Source: Strix aluco (lineage: Eukaryota; Chordata; Aves; Strigiformes; Strigidae). From it: DNA of 64,000 nucleotides. This document shows, in pieces, positions 27,651-39,309 of this stretch. Where the stretch lies: NCBI RefSeq assembly GCF_031877795.1, contig NC_133946.1, positions 11,817,144 through 11,881,143 on the forward strand. Direction: 5' to 3'. The position numbers and the translations under genes are program-made. The notes under the pieces are model-generated. The model had not been told where the DNA came from. It did not search any database and saw only the letters and a program-made list of their open reading frames with translations. The first letter of the stretch is position 1; every line of letters begins with the position of its first letter.

Positions 27651-29570
27651 TTTAGCAAAAATGAGCATTTCTTTAAGTTTCTGCCATCGTTTATCAATCA
27701 GCTGTTGTTATTTTCCTGGTTTGAAAAGTTTTGTTCACCTGCCCCAGGAGCAGCAGCAAATCCAGGGGAGCAAGGAGACAGCAGGTCATGGGGAGCCCTT
27801 CCAGCCTGCGCTGAATCACCCCATGATAACCTACAAATACCAGAAGGACGCCGAGAGATGGGCCCAAGATAAATAACCTTGGGTATGATGTGCTTCCAAA
27901 CTCAGGAGAAAGTTCATAGCACGGACATGGAAGTGATTGTCTTTGCTTCTAACTTTGTTACTTTCAATCAGTTTTATCCCCCCCCCTGGTTTGAACAAGC
28001 CCACTCTCAGGATGAGCTTTGTTGCCTATTTTAGCTTTGAAAATTCATCTGGCTCCCAATTCCCTGTGCAATACCAAATTTTACCCCATCAGTGACACCT
28101 TTTAGCAACTTTTCCTCCAATGAACTCAGAAAGATGCTTTTACAGGACAGGGCTGGCTGAGACCAGCTCCAGCACCCTGAGCAGGTGGGAGCCCCGGTTC
28201 CCCCGGCATTGGGGGCTAAGGCAGCTCTGGCAGCACCTGTGACCACAGTCGTGAGCTGAAGGAGTATTTGTCACTCTCTCTTGCTGCTCTCAGGTGGGGT
28301 TTGTGTGTCCTGCCTGGGGAGGCCTTACCCCACCAGCCCCTCGCACCCAAATCCATCCTCAGCATCCCAGGGGTTATTTTCAAGTGGATTTTTGTACTTC
28401 AGAAGTCTCTGCTAGATCCCATGGAATCGCAGGCTTAGGGCTGCCAGACCCGGGGCTTGAGTCTGTGGGCAAGAAGCCTGTGTTGGGGTGTCAGCTGTGG
28501 GTGAGGAGCTGGGACCCAGCTGGGTCCAGGACAGGGGGACTGGGGCTGGCTGCAAATGGGGCAAATCCGGCAGGATAGTAGGTATCTGAGGACCCCAAGG
28601 TACAAATCTCAGCACCTTCAGACACCTCCAGCTGAGCCAGGCTTGCTCGGGTCTTCATTTACAATTCAGAAACCGGGTCCCCTGTGAGTCTGGCGCTGTC
28701 ACTTTGATGGAGTGATCTGTAACTTCCCTGGCTAATTGTCAAAGTGCCGCATTCAATCCAGGGCACTCTCGTCTTCCCCTTGGAAAGCGTCTTCTCCTAC
28801 CTGCGCTGGCAGGAGAGCGGCACTGCTGCGCGGGGGACACCGCATCATTCCCATAGCAACAGCCTGGGAGGCTGCAAAAGGAGAATTATGACTTTGTTCC
28901 CTGTTCTGGCACAAGGAGAAGCTGAGCTTTACAGGATTAGGCAGATCCCAGCTCAAACATCCAGTGTAACACTGGAGGGAATAATGAATAGTAATAGCAG
29001 AATAAATGGCTTTTGATATAAGGCTCTGTCCAAACAGCGCGAACAACCCACCTTGTTTAAACTTGGTCGATGCTGACATGGTTTCCATGCTAAGTATGAC
29101 CCTTGGGGGTTTTTTTGAGCTTGTCAAACTGTGTCCACCCAAACCAGCATTTTGCATAGTTTTCTGCAAGCAATTCCAACAAGAAAATTGCACTGACCTG
29201 CATGAGCCAACCTAAAACATTTTTCCCCTCACGAGCGCTCTGATACAAGGACTGTTTTGCCCGAAACAAAGGATTCGTGATCGGATTGCAAGGTGGGTCT
29301 TCTCCAACGCAATCACCCCATTGAGGGGCAGCGCAGGGTCTCCCCCAGCGCCTCGGGCTGCCCATTCCAGCCCTTCCCAATGGCCAAACCCAACCAGCCC
29401 ATGGGCCGCGACCGGGCGGTCCCCGCTGACCAGGCACCGAAAACCAGAGCGATGAACTGGTGATGGAGGAGATGGCAAAAAGCAGCTCAGGACTGAAACA
29501 CAAGTGAGTCTCCAATTCCTCTGGTTTGAGTGTTGGGCCAGGACAGAAGCAAGACTACACCACCAAGCAC
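27650..29570. other. Intergenic, nothing recognised
   Basis: No gene or clear repeat. Some older LINE sequence may continue past 27,650 but I cannot align it by eye. Confidence 0.55.
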
Positions 29571-29574
29571 ACTT

Positions 29575-29905
29575 CATAGATACTTCAGAGGAATAAATAT
29601 GTCATGAAATTTGAGGCTGAGAGCGATCGTTATCATCCAGTATCTTCCTGACAAGACGTTTTCCCACAGACTCTGGCACTACGTCCGTGTCTGATGGCTG
29701 AACTTGCATCTCATCTTGGTATCAAGGCTCCTCACCCTGGGGAATGAACCCTTTTTCAGATTAATTTTGTTGATAAGTGATCACCCCGACCGCTGAGAGC
29801 TTCCATTCACTGTCTGAGACAGTCAGCTCCACTGGCCAGCCTAGAGTTCAACAAAAATTTGCCTTAATGAATCAAAGTTCCCTTTACTCCAGGTACATTT
29901 ATATC
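29575..29905 (-). mobile_element. Ancient CR1-like LINE 3' UTR remnant
   Basis: The plus strand follows the reversed amniote CR1-type 3' end in order: ATAGAT, a GAGGCTGAGAGCGATC-like block, ATCATCCAGTATC, GTGTCTGATGGC, CATCTCATCTTGGTATCAAG, GGGGAATGAACC, AGTGATCACCC, and then an AGTTCCCTTTACTCCAGGTAC segment. The last segment corresponds to sequence also present at the start of the 24,975-25,320 copy. It is strongly diverged. Ends approximate. Confidence 0.65.
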
Positions 29906-30112
29906 TCAGAAAAGCAGAAATCTTCACACCACGAGAATACTTTGGACTGGTGGAGTACAAGTCCTCACATGAGTATCTAATGAGGATATTGGGGTTAATA
30001 ACTACTTTTACAAGGGCTACAGCAGCCGGGATGCTGATTTAAGCCTCTGGCCAAGCCCAGGGCCGTGACCACCCACAGCCGTGGGGCAGCACCTGCAGAA
30101 GGACCCCCATTG

Positions 30113-30142
30113 TCCCACATCCCATCATCCCACATCCCATCC
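30113..30142. repeat. 15-bp tandem duplication
   Basis: Two adjacent 15-base copies, TCCCACATCCCATCA and TCCCACATCCCATCC, differing at the last base. Confidence 0.9.
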
Positions 30143-30649
30143 TGCGGGGAGACGCTGCTGTCAGACATCTGGAAAGGACCTCAACATCGACGGCTGTAGT
30201 GGCTCTGCCGCTTTCCCAGCTTTTTGAGAAGCTGCTCCTGCTCCCCGGCCGCAGCGTCTCCATGCTGGGATTTCTCCGTGCAAGCGTGAGCTCGTGACCC
30301 TTCCCCTGCCAGCCCCGCACCACCGGCAGCCGGCACCTCCGACACTTCCCTGGGAAACGTCAAGCACATGTAACGAGCTGAGAAAATCCACTCAGCTCAT
30401 CTCTCTCTCTGCTTCCTTGGCTGAATCGCGGGGGGAAGCAGCCCTGTTTTCCCCCGACTTCCCATTATCCCCCCCAAAAAGCCCTTTTTGCACAGCTGTG
30501 CCACGTTAGCATCTCGTGGAGCCCTCCTGATGGCTCCTCTGGCCTTTATTGCAGCCGCTGTTGTGTTTCCTCGGGTTATTTGCAGGAAGCCGAGTGCTGA
30601 CAGTGGTTTCTTCAAATCCCAACACATTTCTCAGGGAAAAGGAGGCCGG

Positions 30650-30735
30650 TGAAGGAACAGGCTCCCCGGCTCCGCTGTTCACAACTTGTGACCTTGCCAA
30701 GTTATTTAGTGACGTTTGCTGCTCAGCACCATCAC
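30650..30735 (+). mobile_element. Possible MIR-like SINE remnant
   Basis: GGCTCCGCTGTTCACAACTT is followed by GTGACCTTGCCAAGTTATTTA. This resembles the MIR stretch around 'ctgtgtgaccttgggcaagt'. Only this core is readable and it is diverged, so chance resemblance is possible. Confidence 0.4.
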
Positions 30736-30739
30736 GAGA

Positions 30740-31740
30740 GACAAACCCAGGCTGAAAAAAAGAAAAGAAAAGGCAAAAAGTGACCAGAGAGCAGAGCCAC
30801 AGCATGAAACTCCTTGTGGCCATCAGCCCGGGGCTGGCGGGGAGATGGGACCTGGTTTTCAGGCTCTCCTAAGCAGAGAACCCTTGGCCCTGCTTCCTGT
30901 TATGGGCGCCTCATTCCCAGGCAGTAAAGCTGCAATGGTTTTTCTTTTCCCACAGGATCAAAACCGATCCTGATGCTGACGTGTGCTTCAAAGCCTGGGA
31001 AGAAATGGTGGATGATTGCCCCTTCCTTTTTTCCTTTCCTTTTTCCCTGTCATTGTAATAAAACAACAGTAGGGAAAGATGTGGGAAGGGAAATTAAAGA
31101 GAAGCCCAGTGCCTTTCCAAAGGGCACCTGCTGAACACTGGGAGCTCATCCCCCGGGAATACCTCGACACGGGATGCGCAGCCACGTGCCAGCAATTACA
31201 GTCCCTGGGGTTAAACCAAGAGAAAGGACAGAAACGGGAATTGAACTGGGAACCCAGCCTACTGCGCCACGGCCTCCTGCTTCCATCCAGGATAACCAGC
31301 TCTGTGTGTTGCACCCGAACAAGACACTGGAATACCGTGCTTGGGGGATCTTTAGTGAGAGGTGTGCTTCTGTTTCCCCCCTCTGCAGAGCCCGGCTTGC
31401 TCCGATCATCCCTCGAGGACAGCACGCTGTCTTCACAAGCCCCCAGGAGTTTGGGCTTTCCCAGGCAGCTCGGTCCCTGCGGTTTGTCCCAGCTGGGTTT
31501 GGGTGTATCAGCCCTGGTCTGGGAGTGAGGGGACAGCCCCGTTCCAGGGAAGCTGCCGCAGGTGCACGGGCAGGGCCCTGGGTACCGGCACCTCCAACTG
31601 AACCCCATCCCCAGCCACTGCTGGCTCAGGGGAGCTTTATTCTTGCCTGGTGCTGTGCCAAGATTGGGTCTTCCTGGGAGTTGAGAGCACAGGGCAGGAC
31701 GTCTCCACGGTTGCCCAAAACCCCACCCAGCCCCTCTGCC
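30740..31740. other. Intergenic, nothing recognised
   Basis: No gene or clear repeat. The 292-residue plus-strand frame (31,174-32,052) runs into the polypyrimidine tract, ends in a serine/proline/leucine-rich artefact and resembles no protein I know. Confidence 0.6.
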
Positions 31741-31920
31741 TTCCACAGTCCTCATTTTCCCCTCCCCTTCTGCATTGCCTCTTCCCACTCCCTTTCCCTC
31801 TCCCTCTCCTTCCTCCTGCCCAAACCCTCCTCTCTTGCCACTTCGCTCCTCTGCTCCTCAAGTAAATCTCCTTCCCCTCACTTTTACCTTTTCCCCTCTC
31901 TTTTCTCTCGCTATTTCAGG
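31741..31920. repeat. Long polypyrimidine tract
   Basis: About 180 bases almost entirely C and T on the plus strand, with only scattered A or G, ending in CTATTTCAG. Such tracts can adopt triplex (H-DNA) structure. The terminal TTTCAG also resembles a splice acceptor, but no coding exon follows. Confidence 0.85.
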
Positions 31921-32006
31921 CCATGCTCATCCCCTCTTTTCATTCTCCATGCCCACCCCTCTTTCGTCCCCTCAGGGCACAGGGCGCAATTTCACACCCT
32001 CCAGAT

Positions 32007-32024
32007 CCACCACCACCACCACCA
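32007..32024. repeat. (CCA)n microsatellite
   Basis: A short run of CCA/CAC triplets just downstream of the polypyrimidine tract. Confidence 0.85.
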
Positions 32025-32029
32025 ACCCA

Positions 32030-33080
32030 AACGACTCCCGGCGGCACCATGACAGCCCCAAATCCCCGAGTGCCGCCTGATTTACTTCCCACAGGAGCCA
32101 CCAGCCTCGGCCAAACCCTCCTCCGCTCCCGACTCTCCCGTTCTGAGTATTTGTTGATTTAAGCCAGCCCCTCAGGGATTCAATTTCTGTGCAGAATGCG
32201 AGGATTTAGCCATACAGCCGATGTTAATGCTAATAGGATTTGTACAGCTAAACTCCAAGCCTCCCCGTAAAACTCTCTGCCCCGTTGTTATCTTTAACTC
32301 TTCTGCTGCTCGCCAGGTACCCGACCTACAGCCGCCAACGGATGGAGGCGCAGATGCTCCCCAGCATTCACACAGGCTTCAAAATGTGGGTGCTGAACCC
32401 TAATTCATCCCTGCGACCCATGGGAGTAGCCAGCGGTTGATAGATGATGTGCTACGTGTGTTTTCCTCCTCCGCTGAGAAGTTGGTATTGTCTCAGTGAG
32501 GCTTTTGGAGCTTTTACTGATGTCTCCACCAAAAGCCCAGGGAGGTGTTGCTCCTTCCTCGTGCTGCTCTGACCTCAAGCTGCTGAAAATAAGGAGTAAA
32601 AAACAATCCCCAGGGCTGAAAACATCTGCAAGTGGGACACTGGGTGGACCTCGCAGTGTCGGGCATCTCTGGGGACAAGGTAAGAGTACAGGCCCCAGCA
32701 GTGGCATTTTTTTTCACATTAAAGAAAAATAAATAAATGAACAAATGGTTATAACTCAGCCAAGCCTCTCGGATTTGGAGACTCGATGGGTGTTGTGGTG
32801 GGTGTCCCCGAGCAGTGGGGGCGGATGGGTTCAGATGTCACCGGCTGTGATCTGACATCGGGCCGGCGAGCGTCGGGAAAACCGGTGGGACCGTGTGCCC
32901 ACAGCCGGGAAAACCCCCCCGGGACCCCGATCCCCGCCGGCGACGAGCGCCCGGAGCTGCCGGCCCCAGAAATGGGAAACCCGAACGCTGTGGCCGAACC
33001 CCTCCAAGCCCGGCCTGGTCAGTCTGGGCTCATTTTCTGTAAACCCGGCCCAAAGATGGACCCGGGAGATTTCCACTCTC
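32030..33080. other. Intergenic, rising G+C toward 33 kb
   Basis: No gene recognised. From about 32,860 CpG frequency rises, leading into the G+C-rich island after the A27 tract. Confidence 0.55.
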
Positions 33081-33107
33081 AAAAAAAAAAAAAAAAAAAA
33101 AAAAAAA
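33081..33107. repeat. A27 mononucleotide tract
   Basis: Twenty-seven consecutive A residues. The flanks do not look like a retrocopied mRNA, so I treat it as a simple repeat. Confidence 0.95.
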
Positions 33108-33149
33108 GTGGAAGATATTTAGAAAATAAACTTTTTTTTCTCGGATATG

Positions 33150-33600
33150 TTGGGGTAACGCCCCCCCGATCCCCCTCCCCGGGAGGGAGCGCAGCCGCCG
33201 CCCCCCGCCCCGCTCCCGGCCCCGCTCCCGGGCCGCGGATCGCCCCCGCCCGATCCGGTTCCGCCCCTTCCCCTCTTTGTCCCCGCTCTCCCCGCCCCGG
33301 GCCCCGCCACCTCCCCCGGGTCCTCCCGGCGCCTGCACCGGCACCGGCGGGACCCGCCGCCCCGGGCATCCTCCTCCCGAACCTCCGGGCATCCTCGTCC
33401 CGGCCCCCCGGGCATTCTCACCCCGGAACCTTCCGGGCATCCTCGTCCCATCCCCCTGAGCATCCTCACCCCCGGACCCCCAGGACCCCTCCACCCCCCG
33501 GGGAAGGCGCAGCCCCGCCCGGTGCCGCTGCGATGCCCCGGTTGCAGCGAGGAGGGGGGTGAAGATGGGTGCGAGCCCCGCGGCGTGGAGGGGAGCAGGC
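33150..33600. promoter_or_regulatory. Orphan G+C-rich, CpG-rich island
   Basis: Sharply bounded segment, C-rich on the plus strand and dense in CpG, between an A27 tract and an A+T-rich flank starting near 33,610. It includes the minisatellite at 33,362-33,480. It is too far from IVD to be its promoter, and no coding exon is attached. It could be an unannotated promoter, an enhancer or simply a minisatellite-driven composition island. The open frames through it encode low-complexity Pro/Gly/Arg runs and are not genes. Confidence 0.5.
33362..33480. repeat. Minisatellite, five imperfect units of 23-25 bp
   Basis: Units begin at 33,362, 33,385, 33,408, 33,433 and 33,458. The core is CCGGGCATCCTCGTCCCGG followed by a C-rich spacer. 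Units differ by a few substitutions and one or two bases of length. Confidence 0.88.
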
Positions 33601-33609
33601 AAGTCTTTG

Positions 33610-36600
33610 CTGAGCTCATTTATTTCAACGCCTAGGTCAGAGTTTGTTCCATTTAAAATTGTTGTATACACACACAACTGAGATTATGTACATATATACT
33701 ATTAGTGAAATTATATAGACATTAAACCCACGCTTTTGGCGTGTCACACTTGCCAGCTCGGCTCAGAGACCCAAATTGAAGCTGGACCCATCCACCTCCA
33801 CCGACAAATCCGCATTTAAGTTTAAATTCGAGCTTAAATTTGAGTAATTCATCAGCCAAAGCGGGACCAGGATCCAGCGCTGCCCTGGAGCCGCGTTGGC
33901 TTCGTGGTGAGCAGTTCGTGGGAAGGGGCAAAGGGACACGGGGATGGGGTTTGTCAGGGAAACCGTCCCCGCGGCTCTGAACAGATACAGCCAAGAGACC
34001 TGTCACATTCAAAGGCAAATGCCACTTCAGAGTTGCACAGTTTTCCATATTTAAACTGCACATACTTATGCACGTTTTGTTTTCAGTTTATAGTGTGTTT
34101 TTTTTCTTAGAGGTGGCCTGCAAAAACTGCTTAGCATTTTCCTCATTGGTCCCATATAAAAAACCATTTCAGAACTACTCCAACCTCATTGTTTCACGTT
34201 TTCTCTCTGTTTAAAAGAAAAGGGAGGAAAGCAAGTTTCCCGGCTCATCCTGGACCTTCTCGAGGACACCTTGTGACTGCATTCCTCCCTGAGGCTCTGC
34301 AAAAAAAGGCTCCTTTTTGCAGAACTGCGTGAGGAAGAGGGTTATACATATGTTAATTTAAACACCTGAAAGAGTTTCGAAGCCGATGAGTACAGAAATC
34401 ACTCACGCTTCCTGTTTTGGTGAGCTCCGTGTGTGCAAAGGAAGGTGTAGTTTCTTATGGAAATGTGAACATCTGGCAACCCCCTTTCAAATTAAAATTA
34501 AAGTAACATTTCTGATAGATTATGGGATGATATTCTTTATAGACCAGGGAGTGGCTGGCAGAGCCCCGGGAATGCTCCCTTAGGGATTAGTCTGGGCATA
34601 GGTAGATGTGCCCAATCCTGGCCTTTATTGTATATTAGATACCACACATCCCAGTCCTGCGTAGCATGAAAGCAGATAAGCAGGGCCCAGGAAAATTCAG
34701 GACGGAAGTTCCTCAATAAAGCAGAAATGTGCCCAGGAACATGCTGGATCTATTCAGGTACGCCGAGCTGCAGGGGTGTGTGCTCGGGGATTTCTCCCCG
34801 CTAAAACCAGGGAGCTGGGTATGTTGCTCACAGGAAACTGGGACAAATTCCCTAGACACAGCTCCACAAGCCTGACCAGCAGCAGAAGCCATACCCTGGG
34901 CACTGGTACAGTTTTCCAAAGAGAAAAAAAAAATAATATCGATGCCGTGTTCTGCTGTCCTGCGGCACCCACTCCTGCGAGGGGTTCCCCATCCCACGGT
35001 GTGGCACCACTCACCCAGCTGACGGGGTTTGCCCCTGCCCTTGCCCCATGGGCAGTACCTGATGCTTCGCTTGCACATGCAGCCCCAAAGACAATAAACA
35101 CTGTGGGAGAACAGAATCTGGCTCGGGGTGAGGGTTTTCCAGCAGCGATGACACCGTTTCAGCCCATTTCAGTACTTCAGATGTCAAGTCTGGCTCTCGG
35201 CAGCACCCGTCACAGTTTCACGCCCTATTTTATTGCTGAGCAAAGAGCTGCTGTCACCTCCTGCCCCAGGATCCTGGTGTGGGAGTGGTGCGGGCCAAGG
35301 TCCAGAGGGAACGGGCTCTGCGGGGCCTCTCGGGCGCACGCCGCTCCCTCAGCCCGACGCCTCGCTGGGCATCGCCCCGTACCAGGCACTTGGGGAAAAG
35401 CTTGGCCAAGTAACGGAGTGCTGGGGGTATTTGGACTTCAGATACCGGTGATAGGATCCTCCAAGCTCTGACACTAACTCTAGGCCCCTAAAACAGTGTT
35501 TGTTGTCGCTAATTTTGTTCCATCATGTTATTTAGTGGTACCGGTACCGCTCCTCGTGCCCTGCACCAGGTGGGACCGCCATGGGCCGCTGGAAGTGATG
35601 GGGGGTTTATTTTTCTCATGCCAAAGTACCCCCAGGTGCTTTCCAATGTGTCTTTAACGCTAAAGCTTCAGCGCTGAGGTACCTCAAGAGCATCATTAGA
35701 GATAAAATGCTTAAGGCAGCTCCGTGGTGGAGGCACAGGGGGTTGCGCTCCCAAAAGCCTGGTATCGCAGAGTCCTGAGTTAACGAGGTCTCTGTGACCA
35801 CAGGCCAGATTTGCCCAGTTTACAACCAAATTGTGGTACACCAGCTCAAATTAAACCAGTGCATTGATGTGAGCCAAGAGCTGGGTTAGTTGTATTTTAA
35901 ATCTTTGTACATGTCTAAGGCTTGGCGCGGAGCGAAGAGTGGCAGAGAATCTGTCGAGGAAGAAAGCCCTGGGTTCACTATAAAACACTTTCAGGGCTGA
36001 ATTGCTTCGTAAAGGCTGAGCCACCTTTAGTCGGAAAACCTGAAGAATTAATCCATGAGTAAGAGCAATCTAGAGATAAATGCATTCCCTGCGTGCTCAG
36101 CGCTCTGACTCGGCAGAATAAGGAAGCTGGGGAAATATCGTCCCCAGTTTCAGTCAACGCACCACTATTTCTAAGGTCACAATGTACAAAACCCCTGCAT
36201 GGGTTTTCTTTGAGCCTGGATAAACACCCCCAGTTTCTAGTTTTTAATGTAGCTGTTTTTTTTAATGTGAGTGCACTCTAAAGGAGCTGTACCACATCAG
36301 CTTGGACTTTGGGGGAAAAACAGCTTTTGTGCAGACGCTGGCCAAGGAATAGCCCATTCCAGAGAGGTTTTATTTCAGGTGGCCATCGAGCAATGAATGT
36401 GAATGGATGCAGAGTGGACTGAAAACTAGAAATTGCTTCTAACTACCAGGGAACCTCCCAACTCCCCTCCCTGCTACGCCTGAAGTGTGCAAAACCTGGC
36501 AGGCTCTCCTCACCTTGCTGTGGAGATTTAATAGAGGGAAGTCTCCTGTGAATTGCATTTCATTATTTTCACAACATACACTGCAGACACCACTACGAAG

Positions 36601-39240
36601 TATTATCATAAATAATTCAAATGAAGCTACAAATGATAAAGTAAATGAGCAAAGTCCAGTTTGAGAAACATTATCTTCCTTTTTGCCTGCGTCGTCTTTG
36701 CTCAGGCGCCGATTCGCAACTCCAGTTGTTTGCAGCCAGATTCACCACAAACTAATGAGGTTCTGCCCAACAGCATCTTTCAATGAACCTGAAAATTAGG
36801 ATAACAGGAGGGCTTCTTCTGCAGAGGTCACAAAATTCCCGGCCAGCTCATAATATTTGAAAGGGCTGCTGTGGGTACGAGCTTTGCTGGCGGTGACACT
36901 CGTGTCAGGTTGGAGAACGTAGCCCAGCTTGGTACCGGCGCACGCCAGAGCAGAAAGGCTGAGGAGGGATGATTTGCCTGAGCAGCTCGAGCCACTCACT
37001 TCTAAAATCAAATATCCTGGCTGAGGGCTGAAGGCTCAGCGCTCCTCGGTGCAGGAGTGTCCGTGGGGCGAGTAGGGCTGCTCCAACCACCGCACCATCG
37101 CGCTCCCTTCCCTTGACTCCTGAACCCAGGATTTTGCCTTTGCCTGGGACACGCGAGCGTGGGGATGTCGGTGCTGGGGCGGCACAGAGGAGCACCCAGG
37201 ATTTCATTCCCAGCTCAGCCTCTCGTCCTGCTCTTCGTTTCCCCGAGGCTCTCTCGCCTACTCTAAGGCCCTGCCTGGCCCAGGCGTTAGCACAGCTTGC
37301 GGATGTTTAGCTGCTTGTGCAACACCTCCAGTAAGCAGAACAATATGATCTTCTCTGCTTTCAGCGCAGGGAGCCAGTGCTGCGGCCGCCGGGGCGCAGA
37401 GGAGCCAGCTGCCGTGGTTTAAAAAGCTGCCACCCCTCATCCTCCCCGCTTTTCCCCCGAGACATCACCCCCCCGACAGCCCAGCCAGCAAAACAGGTCG
37501 GTTTAACGCAACCGAGCGTGGAGGAGCAGACGTGGGTCCCCTCCGTGCCTGGGAATGTCACTGCCACGTCCGTGTGCTGGCACGAGCTCCCACCCGAGGG
37601 ACACAGAGAAAAGGGATGAAGTTTTTACTGGTGATGCAGCTGTTTCCTATGGAAATACAGACCGGCCCCGCGCTTGTGCCTTCAGGATTTCTTATTAGGT
37701 TTCCTGTATGAGCTCTGCGCAAGGGAAAAAGTCCACGTTTTGAGTTGCAAACACAGCGATGGTTTTGTTCCCGATGACTTACCCAAGCTGACCATATCTA
37801 CCGCACTGCCCCGAGCCCAGTGACTGGCCGCGGAGCGAAGGACAGGCTGCGGCCGCTGCAGCCCCGCCGAGCGCAGCCGTCGCAGGCAGCTGCGCTTGCA
37901 GCCCGCTAAAGCCCCATCCTTTAGCATCGCCGCTTGCAGATGGTCATATAATTACTGTTTGCTTTCCCATCATGTCTTTTTGGGACATGTGTTTTGCGTT
38001 CGGATTTCTCCAGCCTCCCTGTTTTTGTGAATCACACTTCATAAAATAATGGCTACCTAGGGAACGTAAGGCATAACATTTTATTCTTCCCATGCATACG
38101 AATTTTTCACTAGCGCTGCTACGATCCGGCTCATAAAGCAGAGTCTTCAGTTTTAATCCTTATTTTGCAATATACTTAAGCACACACCTACATTCACCTC
38201 TGTCCATGATAACACTGAGGTATGTTTTTAACTCTTACTCCTATGATTTTCTGCTTTAATTTAATCCAGGTCTCATTTCCTGGCTGTGCTGGTCCCCACC
38301 AAGCTCATCTCAAGCAGAATTCCTTGTCCCTCCGCTTTTTTCTATCAAAAAATTTGTCTATCGGAGCCTGTATATTCCTCACTAAAGCACTTTAAAGTCT
38401 TAAGATGAGAGGTGAAATACAAAATACAGCATAGCAATCCCCTTTCTTTTGCAGTGCACATGGGCTGAACTGCCCTGGCACTGTTGCTTCTAGACAACAG
38501 CATCTGATACAAGCAGCATCAACTTTTCTAAAACTAAAATAAAATATAAATTAAACCTTCACAGCAGTAAGAAAGCTAAAAACCTACAGATGATTCCCCG
38601 AGACACAAATAGAGCACTTGCCATTTTTCCAGGTAGGTAATGAGATCATGTATGACACCTCTGTGCTGGCAGACCACTCTCACCCAGCCCAAATCCCTCC
38701 TGACTTCTTCCGATGGAAAAGGGGAAATATTTCACCCAACTACGAACGAGCACAAGCTGATGTTTAAACAGAAATCTCAAGGGAAGCTGCCTATGTAACC
38801 ACAGCTGGTATGCTGCGTACCTAAATCCTGACAGCCAATTTGCTTTTTTGGTGTAATATAATTCCAAGTCAGCCAATAGAGCTCCACCAGGAATTCATTT
38901 GGCCTTTTGTATTTACTGGGGTAGCCCTGGAGCGGGGAAGAAAAGGAGGGGGACCACTAAAAACCATTTCTCTTGCCACAGGTGCCAGTGCAGCACAAGC
39001 GCTTTTTATGTTGAGACATCGGGTGGGATGGGTTGGCTCGGGTGATTTGGCTTCGGGGGTGCTGGGCTGTTTGAGGAGACACCTGGAAAAGGAGGGAACC
39101 ACAGGGGATGCATCTGACACCAGTGGAAGTAAAGCAGAATTTTTAACCCAGGGCCATCACCATGCTTGGATAGGAGCCACGTAAAGACACGACTGCAGGG
39201 ATCCTGAGCAGATGGGTGGGTTTAAGCCTCATCTGCGGCC
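33610..39240. other. Intergenic, A+T-richer, nothing recognised
   Basis: No coding exon or identifiable repeat. A partial direct repeat (TTTAAATTCGAG / TTAAATTTGAG) lies near 33,820-33,845. The stretch 36,540-36,790 is low in CpG and non-repetitive and has the look of a noncoding conserved element, but that cannot be judged from one genome. Confidence 0.5.
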
Positions 39241-39250
39241 ACAGAGGCTG

Positions 39251-39307
39251 CCTGAAAAGGTGGGGGGTGCCTGGAAAGGTGAGGGCTGCCTGGAAAGGTG
39301 GGGGCTG
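39251..39307. repeat. 19-bp minisatellite, three copies
   Basis: Three adjacent units: CCTGAAAAGGTGGGGGGTG, CCTGGAAAGGTGAGGGCTG, CCTGGAAAGGTGGGGGCTG, differing at one to three positions. Confidence 0.95.
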
Positions 39308-39309
39308 CC

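Noticed and set aside
31174..32052. 292-residue plus-strand open frame
   Set aside because: Its second half translates the polypyrimidine tract and a (CCA)n repeat into Ser/Pro/Leu and His runs. No start context or domain supports a gene.
33081..33107. A27 as the tail of a processed pseudogene
   Set aside because: The sequence upstream does not read as any spliced mRNA, and no target-site duplication is visible.
33030..33677. 215-residue minus-strand and 258-residue plus-strand frames near 33 kb
   Set aside because: Both run through the A27 tract and the minisatellite, giving Phe- or Lys-runs and Pro/Arg repeats. They overlap each other and look like nothing known.
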